A DNA stretch of 64,000 nt from Allorhodopirellula heiligendammensis (GTDB taxonomy: Bacteria > Planctomycetota > Planctomycetia > Pirellulales > Pirellulaceae): the NCBI RefSeq assembly GCF_007860105.1, contig NZ_SJPU01000003.1, positions 62,001-126,000 of the forward strand. The letters are read 5' to 3'. A program made the translations under genes and the position numbers. Below the pieces are notes generated by a model, which worked only from the letters and a program-made list of their open reading frames with translations, did not search any database and was not told the DNA's origin. Below are positions 55,902 through 64,000 of the stretch, piece by piece. Within the stretch, counting starts at the first letter, position 1, and the number at the start of each line of letters is the position of its first letter.

Positions 55902-56629
55902 AATCTTGTTTTTCCCAGTGCTTGATCGCTTGTGTCTATCTTTCCTTGCAACCCCGGCGGGTCGCCAACACGTCAATCTGATTTGCCCGGGGATCGCCAA
56001 ATCCATATGGCGATGTGGTGGGTTTGACCCGTCGAGGCAAACGATTCGATCAGCAACCGAAAGCTTACCAGACCAGTCAACGGTTTCGAGTGGCTCCGTG
56101 CCACCCGACGTCAATCTCGGCGATCCGAAATGACTGACGAGCTCGCCGATCCGCCTAAATCCGGTGATTCAGCCCACTCATCCATTTCAAAACAACCTGT
56201 CCGATGTCCTTAGTAAAGACCGCAAAAGGAACTAAAATGTTCATCTGATATCGCGAAGTTCCCGCGGGGCGGGCGACGACATCACACGGCTCTGATCCAG
56301 ACGAACCAGATACACTGAAACTTTCAGGCCAAAGTCGCCCGCAATCCGTTTGTATGGAGCCTTGACTTGGTAAGTGTCCCGCAAAACAGTGGGTTTTTGT
56401 ACGCCGAAAACTTTTCGCGCGTCCCCAAGTGTCGCGTGGGGGGCGGGGTGAAATTGTTACTTTTACAATCAGATTGAAACTTTGGTGTCTCACAATGAGA
56501 ATGCCGGTGTTTCTGCGACATCGATTCAATCGCGTGGCACGTGTGTGCCGATTGTCCGGAGGTGCGGTGTTGCTTGCGCCGCGATCCCCGTGATTTTTGC
56601 CTCACTCTCCGATTGACTGGCCCGCTACT
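55902..56629. other. 728-bp intergenic region, divergent promoters
   Basis: This gap separates the sigma gene from the Tat protein gene. Short open frames on the reverse strand (for example 56155-56529) show no conserved motifs and I do not accept them. No repeats or RNA features are apparent; it likely holds the leader and promoters of both genes. Confidence 0.4.
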
Positions 56630-58276
56630 ATGTCGCATCGCCTCCGCCATGGAATCTCGTCCCGTCCGTTGTCGCTCGAAACGCTCGTTGAAGAACTTTC
56701 CCAAGCGAAGTGGCGGACTGTTTCGCCAGCGGGTGAAAACCATTCGCGGCGTCGATTCCTCAGGTCGCTCTCGAGCGGTACCGCTCTGGCGTTTGCCACG
56801 GTGGCGGGTTCGTCGCTGGCGGGCATTGGCGGTGTGTCACACGCCACCGCCAATGCGGCCGACGAAATTCGCTTGAGCGTGAACAAGAACCAGGACCTGT
56901 TCCGGGTGCGAATGGAGATCGACGTGAAGGGCAACGTGAATTTGGTGGCTGACCCTTTGGTCCGCAATGGCAAGCGACGGATGTTGCCACTCGAAGCGAA
57001 CCTGACGCTGGATTTCGAAGAGCGGTTCCTCCGCCCCAGCGGGGCAACGGCCGCCTCCGCCATCATCGCCGCAGAGCGACGGTTCCACGAGGCGGTCGGC
57101 ACCGGCAGGCTGAGCAAGAGCGACCAGCAGATCGAGCTGCGTGAGTCGGTCCGCGAAGTCATCGCCCGACGCGAGCAGTTGCCTGAAACGATCTACTCGC
57201 ACCAAGAATACTTGACGCACGAAGAGGTCGACCTGCTACGCACGCCCATCGCCAGCGCTGCGATTGACGCCCTGGTTCCCGAGCAGTTGATGCGCACCGG
57301 CGAGAAAGCAAGCATCGCCGCAGCGGATCTCGCATCGTTTTTCAACCTGTCGTCCGTGGCGACGAGCGACGTTGAGATTGAACTGGTCTCGGCAGATGCC
57401 GCCGAGGCGAAATTGCAATTGCGCGGCAAGATCGATGGGTCTGTCTCGGGAGTACCGACGCTGTTGCGAGTGGTCGGAAAAATGACACTCGACCGCGGCG
57501 CCGGTGCGGTTACTTGGGCCGCGATCGCGATCCATGAGACCCGTGAGATCGGCAATGCTGAGCCAGGGTTCGATGTGACTGCGACAATTCGGATGGTTCG
57601 TAAACCGCTATCAAATCCCCAATCCCTGTCATCGAAACCTGCCAAAATTGCGTTTGATGAGCCTCCACCGCAGGACAGATTGCTCGTTGCGATGTCAAGT
57701 AAACATGTGGGCGTGCAGGGCTTGATGGACCGGCGCTGGCGAGTGATGAAGGATCTTCCTGGCGAAGCGATCTTGCGAATGATCGAGAATGATCGATCCA
57801 TCGCGCAACTGAACATGCGACCTCTCGCGAGGTTGCCCGCAGGCGAACAATTGACTCTGGAGGCCTTTGAGAGCGACGTTCAGAAAACGCTGGGCGACCG
57901 TTTTGGTGAGTTGATTGAGAGCCAAGAGGGGGTGACTGACGGTGGCCTCAGGATGCTCCGCGTGGTCGTGGGGGGCCAGGTGGAGGGGGTGCCGATTCAA
58001 TGGATCATGATGCACTTCAGTGACGACAACCGCCACCGCGTCCTGGCGACCTGGACCATGGACGGTCAAAGCGTCCCCCAGTTGGCAGGGTCGGACACCC
58101 AGCTCGCAGCTTCGTTGCAACTGACCGGTGATTCCAAAGACACGGGCGAAAGCGACTCGCCAGGCGTGAAAAACAGCAAAAATCTCGAATTATCAGCGGC
58201 CCAAACGGTGGACGAAGTAGAATCGGAAGCAGCCATCGCAGCGTCGCTCTCGCCGAGCGACGTCAAGACCCGCTGA
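56630..58276 (+). CDS. Tat-exported protein of unknown function
   Basis: The product is 548 residues. A twin-arginine signal is visible (HSRRRFLRSLSSGTALAFA, about residues 38-56), so it is exported folded. The rest has no domain I recognise. It is rich in beta-strands, for example DLFRVRMEIDVKGNVNLVAD, LPLEANLTLDFEERFLRP and VVGKMTLDRGAGAVTWAAIA, and the C-terminus is Ser/Glu-rich (ESDSPGVKNSKNLELSAAQT). I start at the ATG at 56630; the longer frame starts with TTG 33 bases upstream. The next gene, another exported unknown, is 220 bases downstream. Confidence 0.75.
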   Translation: MSHRLRHGISSRPLSLETLVEELSQAKWRTVSPAGENHSRRRFLRSLSSGTALAFATVAGSSLAGIGGVSHATANAADEIRLSVNKNQDLFRVRMEIDVKGNVNLVADPLVRNGKRRMLPLEANLTLDFEERFLRPSGATAASAIIAAERRFHEAVGTGRLSKSDQQIELRESVREVIARREQLPETIYSHQEYLTHEEVDLLRTPIASAAIDALVPEQLMRTGEKASIAAADLASFFNLSSVATSDVEIELVSADAAEAKLQLRGKIDGSVSGVPTLLRVVGKMTLDRGAGAVTWAAIAIHETREIGNAEPGFDVTATIRMVRKPLSNPQSLSSKPAKIAFDEPPPQDRLLVAMSSKHVGVQGLMDRRWRVMKDLPGEAILRMIENDRSIAQLNMRPLARLPAGEQLTLEAFESDVQKTLGDRFGELIESQEGVTDGGLRMLRVVVGGQVEGVPIQWIMMHFSDDNRHRVLATWTMDGQSVPQLAGSDTQLAASLQLTGDSKDTGESDSPGVKNSKNLELSAAQTVDEVESEAAIAASLSPSDVKTR

Positions 58277-58418
58277 CGAACACGAACCGATGACTTGCCT
58301 CGTAGGCCGCGCCAATGAACTTTGGCACGTGACGACGCGGCTCTCATCGATCCAATTCGCGGGGCCCTGCGTCGTATCAGTATCAATTTGACAGCCGTTT
58401 TCGAGTTTTGGGCGTTTT

Positions 58419-58466
58419 CCCCGATGCTACCTTCCCGCAATGCCCCGATGCCACCTTCCCGTAATG
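58419..58466 (+). repeat. Tandem duplication of a 24-bp unit in the leader
   Basis: CCCCGATGCTACCTTCCCGC plus AATG is repeated directly with only two changes (58419-58442 and 58443-58466). It lies 30 bases upstream of the start codon of the next gene and may affect its expression, or only its unused upstream frame. Confidence 0.7.
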
Positions 58467-58495
58467 AACGTTCCTGCCGCTTGGTTACCCCACCT

Positions 58496-59515
58496 ATGGT
58501 CACACCGATGAGCAGATGGACTGTCACGTTGAGTTTTTTGGCGGTTGTCCTGGCGAGCGTCGGCACGATCTCCAAAGCGAGTGGCCAGGATGCTGGTGCG
58601 GAGACTAAGCAGGATCCGTCAACCCAAATGCAGACCCAGTTCGCACCGGGCGTGGTGACGGTGATCCCACCGGCGCCCGATCCCAAGGAGACCTTTGATG
58701 GGCCGCAGACATTGCAATCGATGATTGACGCTCATCCCGAAATCGCCTGGACCCAAACGGGGAATCACGCTGAGGGCAAACCGCATTTCGATCCGCGATC
58801 GCGAACGCTGGAAGAGATGCTGAAACAGGTAATTTACCGCCGCGAGATTTTTTGTCTGGAGTTTTCCTTTAAACCGCTGCGGCAACTCTATCTCGACATC
58901 CCTCGTCCGGACGGGAAGATGCAGCGAAAACTCGTGCAGTACATGGTCTATCGCGTACGCTACCGGGGTGGCGACCTGCGTCCGGCGGCGGACAATCTGG
59001 ACGAGCCGATCTTCAAGAGGATCGAATCGGTGAGTTACCCCTCTCGCCGGTTTTTCCCGATGTTCGTTCTCGAGGACCGTGAGTCTGGCCAGCAGTACAT
59101 CGATCAAATCTTGCCGACGGCGGTCGACCGCATCGCTCTGCGTGAGCAGATTACCGCACCGATCCACAACAGCGTAGATATTTCGCGGGTCAAGATCCCA
59201 CGCACGGAGGACCCCAACGCGCCGGGTGTGTGGGGTGTCGTGACCTGGGTCGATGTGGATCCCAATATCGATTACATCGCCGTTAACGTGTTCGGCTTGA
59301 CGAATGCCTTTGAACAGGATGGCGAGGGGGCTGACGCCCCCTACCGACGCAAGGCACTGATGCTAAATTTCTATCGCCCGGGCGATGCCACGAACCAGAT
59401 CGCCGACCGGGTACGCTTTGGCGTGCCGGCTTACGACGATGCTGAGGACCAGACTTACGTGCTGAAAAAATATGGCCTTGATAAACGGCTTGATTACCGG
59501 TGGGTGTTCCGGTAA
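58496..59515 (+). CDS. Exported protein of unknown function
   Basis: The product is 339 residues with a signal peptide (SRWTVTLSFLAVVLASVGTI, cut near KASGQD). The mature protein contains IEPV-like beta-stretches: HFDPRSRTLEEMLKQVIYRR, FKPLRQLYLDIPRPDGKMQR, YMVYRVRYRGGDLRP and VWGVVTWVDVDPNIDYIAVN. It ends with LDYRWVFR, like a conserved C-terminus. I recognise no family. It is followed 79 bases later by rpmA, which may be on its own promoter. ATG 58508 is an equal alternative start. Confidence 0.78.
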   Translation: MVTPMSRWTVTLSFLAVVLASVGTISKASGQDAGAETKQDPSTQMQTQFAPGVVTVIPPAPDPKETFDGPQTLQSMIDAHPEIAWTQTGNHAEGKPHFDPRSRTLEEMLKQVIYRREIFCLEFSFKPLRQLYLDIPRPDGKMQRKLVQYMVYRVRYRGGDLRPAADNLDEPIFKRIESVSYPSRRFFPMFVLEDRESGQQYIDQILPTAVDRIALREQITAPIHNSVDISRVKIPRTEDPNAPGVWGVVTWVDVDPNIDYIAVNVFGLTNAFEQDGEGADAPYRRKALMLNFYRPGDATNQIADRVRFGVPAYDDAEDQTYVLKKYGLDKRLDYRWVFR

Positions 59516-59594
59516 CTTTCTCCTCTTCCCATACCAATTCAATTCTTGGACGCCGCCTTGCAGGCAGTGTCGAAATTAGCAAAACGAAGACAAC

Positions 59595-59840
59595 ATGGCA
59601 CATAAAAAGGGTCAGGGCAGCAGCCGGAACGGTCGCGACAGCAACGCACAACGTCGCGGCGTGAAGAAATTTGGTGGCGAAGCTGTATCGGCAGGAAATA
59701 TTCTCGTTCGCCAGGTAGGGACAAAGTTCCACCCTGGTAAGGGCGTTGGCATGGGCAACGACTACACGATCTACGCCCTCGTCGCGGGCAAGGTACGTTT
59801 CGATCGCGAAGGTCGCCGCATCAACGTCGACGTGGCCTGA
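59595..59840 (+). CDS. rpmA: 50S ribosomal protein L27
   Basis: The product is 81 residues. [20 protein letters not shown], the [20 protein letters not shown] and [18 protein letters not shown] are all as expected. The N-terminal Ala-His-Lys-Lys reaches the peptidyl-transferase centre, with no cleavable extension. In most bacteria L21 (rplU) lies just upstream; here the upstream gene is an unknown exported protein, so L21 is elsewhere. The helicase gene begins 10 bases downstream, in another frame. Confidence 0.98.
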   Translation: MAHKKGQGSSRNGRDSNAQRRGVKKFGGEAVSAGNILVRQVGTKFHPGKGVGMGNDYTIYALVAGKVRFDREGRRINVDVA

Positions 59841-59850
59841 GCACTTTCTG

Positions 59851-61870
<2,020 letters not shown>

Positions 61871-61872
<2 letters not shown>

Positions 61873-62083
61873 GTAGCCGAGTCTCTCCGAGACTCGCGCA
61901 CACCACCTCCAGACGAGTCTCGGAGAGACTTTGGCAGAGCTTGCCTTTGCGAGTCTCGGAGGGACTTTGGCAGAGTTTACCTTTGCGAGTCTCGGAGAGA
62001 CTTTGGCAGAGTTTACCTTTGCGAGTCTCGGAGAGACTTTGGCAGAGCTTGACTTTGCGAGTCTCGGAGAGACTCGCCTACTC
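61871..62083. repeat. Tandem 36-bp repeat cassette bounded by inverted hairpins
   Basis: Four 36-bp units begin CGAGTCTCGGAGAGACTTTG at 61914, 61950, 61986 and 62022, each with few changes, and a partial fifth at 62058. The ends (61871-61896 and 62058-62083) are 26-bp inverted copies with one mismatch. Each end is also a hairpin: CGAGTCTC, three-base loop, GAGACTCG. The cassette lies between the helicase stop and the FetB gene start. Its translation (repeated LRVSERLWQSLP) is low in complexity and probably not a protein. Confidence 0.85.
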
Positions 62084-62097
62084 AGTTGGTGGTTTTG

Positions 62098-62781
62098 ATG
62101 GCTGAGCCTATTTCGCTGTCGAGGTTGGCGATCGCCTTGGTGCCTGTGGTTGGATTGCTGATTTGGCTTGCCATCGAGGGGCACTCGCTGCGCGGGACCC
62201 TGCAAGGGCTCGCGCGGATGCTGATTCAATTGTCTTTGGTCGGATATGTGCTCGTCTTTTTATTCGAGTCTGACCGGATCTGGGTGACGCTCGTCTCACT
62301 GACGGCGATGATGATGGCCGCGTCAGCGATCGCGATTCGCACCGCCGAACAGAAACCATGGGGACGCTATCTGCAAGTCATCGTATCGATCATGCTCGGG
62401 GGAGGTGTCACGCTCGCGGTGATCACCGTGGGCGTTCTCAATGTCCAGCCCTGGTACAATCCTCGCATCTTGATTCCGCTCGCAGGAATGACGTTCAGCA
62501 ACTGCATGAATGCGCTTTCGCTGGCGATCGAGCGTCTCGATTCGTCTACTGACGGCAGTCCGGATTCTGCGGTGCGAGTAGCGCTCATCCCGATTACAAA
62601 CAGTCTCTTCGCCGTCGGTGTGGTTTCGATTCCCGGGATGATGACCGGTCAAGTTTTGGCGGGGGTGTCGCCACTGATCGCGGCACGCTATCAGATCATG
62701 ATTATGTGCTTGATTTTCGCATCAGCGGGATTGTCCCTGCTCGTCTTCATGCGTTTGCAACCGAAAGCAAAGGCTGCATAG
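62098..62781 (+). CDS. fetB: FetB/UPF0014-type iron-export ABC permease
   Basis: The product is 227 residues with seven or so transmembrane segments (about 9-27, 38-56, 60-80, 92-110, 120-140, 175-195 and 200-220). The UPF0014 signature GLARMLIQLSLVGYVLVFLF and LIPLAGMTFSNCMNALSLAI and PGMMTGQVLAGVSPLIAARY fit FetB, the permease of the FetAB system that exports iron in response to oxidative stress. Its ATPase FetA is not adjacent. The ATG at 62098 lies 14 bases after the repeat cassette, so the cassette may influence its translation or promoter. Confidence 0.88.
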   Translation: MAEPISLSRLAIALVPVVGLLIWLAIEGHSLRGTLQGLARMLIQLSLVGYVLVFLFESDRIWVTLVSLTAMMMAASAIAIRTAEQKPWGRYLQVIVSIMLGGGVTLAVITVGVLNVQPWYNPRILIPLAGMTFSNCMNALSLAIERLDSSTDGSPDSAVRVALIPITNSLFAVGVVSIPGMMTGQVLAGVSPLIAARYQIMIMCLIFASAGLSLLVFMRLQPKAKAA

Positions 62782-62837
62782 CAACCGTCACGAGAGCATG
62801 GAATCCCTGTGTTGGCGGAGGCTGCCAGTTCATTTCA

Positions 62838-64000
62838 TCACTCGTGATTGCTAAAACCGGCTTTGCGATCGCGAATCAGCAGACTGGTGAGGTCACTTCG
62901 ACGAACGGTGGCGATCAACCGATGCGGGGCATCATCGGTGACGACGGCCACGCAATCGTCACTGGTATTGCGGAACAAATGGACGGCATCGCGAACGGGT
63001 TGAGAAGGCCGCAACAACAAATCCGGTGGCGTTGCCAGATCACCGGCACGGACGAGCAGGTCTGACTGCGGGTCAAAGAAGGCTTGGTTGAGCAAGTCAA
63101 ACCGGATCAATCCCACGACGCAGCGATCATCGTCGACGACGGGGAACGTATTGGCGTGGGAGTGCTCGACAAAATGGACGACCTCGTTGAAGTCCGCGTT
63201 TTCGGCGATGCCGTCGACGCTGCGCCGCATCACCTGCTCGACTCGCATCCGCTCGGACAAGGCCACTTTTTTATCGAGCAAACCGGCTGAACCCGCCAAA
63301 CGTGTGAACACGTTCCGCAGTGCGCTCAGCGGTGTGCCGAAGGTATGGTGGATTGAATTAGCAATTGGCATCTCGCCACTGTGCAAGACGGCGGCGCGGG
63401 TGAGCAGAGGGCCAAAGATCTCAAAAACGACAACCGTGCCGAGGATAATCGTCTGGACGTGGCCGGCGATCTCCGGATTTCTCGCGGTCGCCGTCGCGCT
63501 CAGTGAGATCGCCACACCAGCCTGGGCCAAGAGGGCAGGACCTAACCAGGTACGGACTTCTGGCGAGGCCCCCGTGCGGGTTGCCACCGCCCACACGCCG
63601 AAGACCTTCCCAAGGCTTCGCAGGACAACATAACCAGCACCCACTGCCCCCACCTGCCATAGCAGGCGGAGGTTCAGTTCACTGCCGTGAACGGAAAAGA
63701 ACACCACCGTTAGAAGTCCGCCGATCGAATCAAATTGCGCCGTGATTTTCTGTGTACCGCTCGATGAATTGACGACGACGACACCCACGACGAGAAACAC
63801 CAGCATGTAGGGAATCTGCCAAGTCTCGCTCAACCCGAGCAGCAGCGAGGCCATACCCACCAACAGCACCAGCCACCGCCGTGTGTGCATGATCTCGCAG
63901 GCGTAGCTCATCACCAATCCGCCGACCAGCCCCAGCAGAGTTGCTCCGCCGAGGGATTGAACCAGTCGCAATAGAGTAGTGCTGATTGAGTTTGACTCCC
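62838..64000 (-). CDS. CPA2-type cation/proton antiporter with CBS-like domain, 5' end cut
   Basis: The frame is open to the right edge, so the N-terminus is missing. The visible ~387 residues begin with transmembrane segments (LLGLVGGLVMSYAC, WLVLLVGMASLLLGL, YMLVFLVVGVVVVNSSSG, GGLLTVVFFSVHGSELNLRL, WLGPALLAQAGVAISLSATA) and then a cytoplasmic part with two CBS-like repeats (about the last 120 residues: VHFVEHSHANTFPVVDDDRC, VHLFRNTSDDCVAVVTDDA). This is the plan of Na+(K+)/H+ antiporters of the CPA2 group. CBS domains bind adenine nucleotides and regulate transport. It converges on fetB. Confidence 0.85.
   Translation of the reverse strand, partial: ESNSISTTLLRLVQSLGGATLLGLVGGLVMSYACEIMHTRRWLVLLVGMASLLLGLSETWQIPYMLVFLVVGVVVVNSSSGTQKITAQFDSIGGLLTVVFFSVHGSELNLRLLWQVGAVGAGYVVLRSLGKVFGVWAVATRTGASPEVRTWLGPALLAQAGVAISLSATATARNPEIAGHVQTIILGTVVVFEIFGPLLTRAAVLHSGEMPIANSIHHTFGTPLSALRNVFTRLAGSAGLLDKKVALSERMRVEQVMRRSVDGIAENADFNEVVHFVEHSHANTFPVVDDDRCVVGLIRFDLLNQAFFDPQSDLLVRAGDLATPPDLLLRPSQPVRDAVHLFRNTSDDCVAVVTDDAPHRLIATVRRSDLTSLLIRDRKAGFSNHE

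Noticed and set aside
56155-56529. 124-codon reverse frame in the gap before the Tat protein
   Set aside because: No signal, no domain, Cys/Arg/Ser scatter, and no Shine-Dalgarno site; I treat it as chance.

Overview
This window looks like chromosomal DNA from a Pirellulaceae planctomycete (Rhodopirellula or Blastopirellula type). The evidence is a paired PSCyt1/DUF1549/DUF1553 protein and DUF1501 protein, a DUF1559 pseudopilin-like protein with an H-X9-DG end, DUF1080 and sulfatase genes, a giant cadherin-like surface protein with a planctomycete-type LEGRQMMAGD leader, an ECF sigma/FecR pair, and a house-keeping-type sigma factor carrying extra helix-turn-helix modules. Recognisable Shine-Dalgarno sequences are scarce and several starts are TTG or GTG. 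I see no tRNA, rRNA, CRISPR array, prophage, transposase or integrase.

Layout. 1-3.7 kb (minus): a UbiD-family decarboxylase running off the left edge, a DUF1080 protein and a secreted glycerophosphodiester phosphodiesterase. 4-8.5 kb (plus): an RND efflux adaptor and pump without an outer-membrane channel. 8.7-14 kb: a metallophosphoesterase, then the planctomycete cytochrome/DUF1501 pair. 14.1-18.2 kb: a TsdA-like dihaem cytochrome, a GlcG-META fusion, a MOSC protein, a DUF3365 haem protein and a DUF2293 protein. 18.7-23.6 kb: a giant exported protein joining thioredoxin-like, cyclophilin, cohesin-like and cadherin-like domains. 23.8-27 kb: an HU protein with a clear terminator, an exported unknown, a DUF374 acyltransferase and an esterase. 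27.4-33.6 kb: a tight seven-gene MoxR/DUF58/DUF4381/VWA/VWA/TPR/BatD operon. 33.7-38.4 kb: a three-gene operon (Fe-dependent alcohol dehydrogenase, PhoD-LamG phosphoesterase, PhnX-like HAD hydrolase) divergent from an XRE-cupin regulator, which I read as a possible phosphonate or hydroxyethylphosphonate salvage locus. 38.6-41.5 kb: a 59-residue lipoprotein, the DUF1559 protein and a LysR regulator. 42-48.7 kb: a DUF5060 glycoside-hydrolase-like protein, ECF sigma, FecR-like protein and sulfatase, suggesting polysaccharide use. 48.8-56 kb: a lipoprotein, a TlpA-like thioredoxin, rsmA, ribE, eno and the multi-HTH sigma factor. 56.6-64 kb: two exported unknowns, rpmA, a UvrD-type helicase, a repeat cassette, a FetB-type permease and a CPA2 antiporter that runs off the right edge.

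Non-coding structure is informative: a ~150 bp MITE-like long hairpin (27.1-27.3 kb), a 36-bp tandem-repeat cassette bounded by inverted hairpins (61.87-62.08 kb), a two-tier hairpin at 38.46-38.53 kb and a 3 x 20 bp GC-rich tandem repeat (41.84-41.90 kb). Starts were often moved inward from the longest open frame to fit signal peptides, ATGA overlaps or Shine-Dalgarno sites. All functional assignments come from reading motifs, not from database searches.
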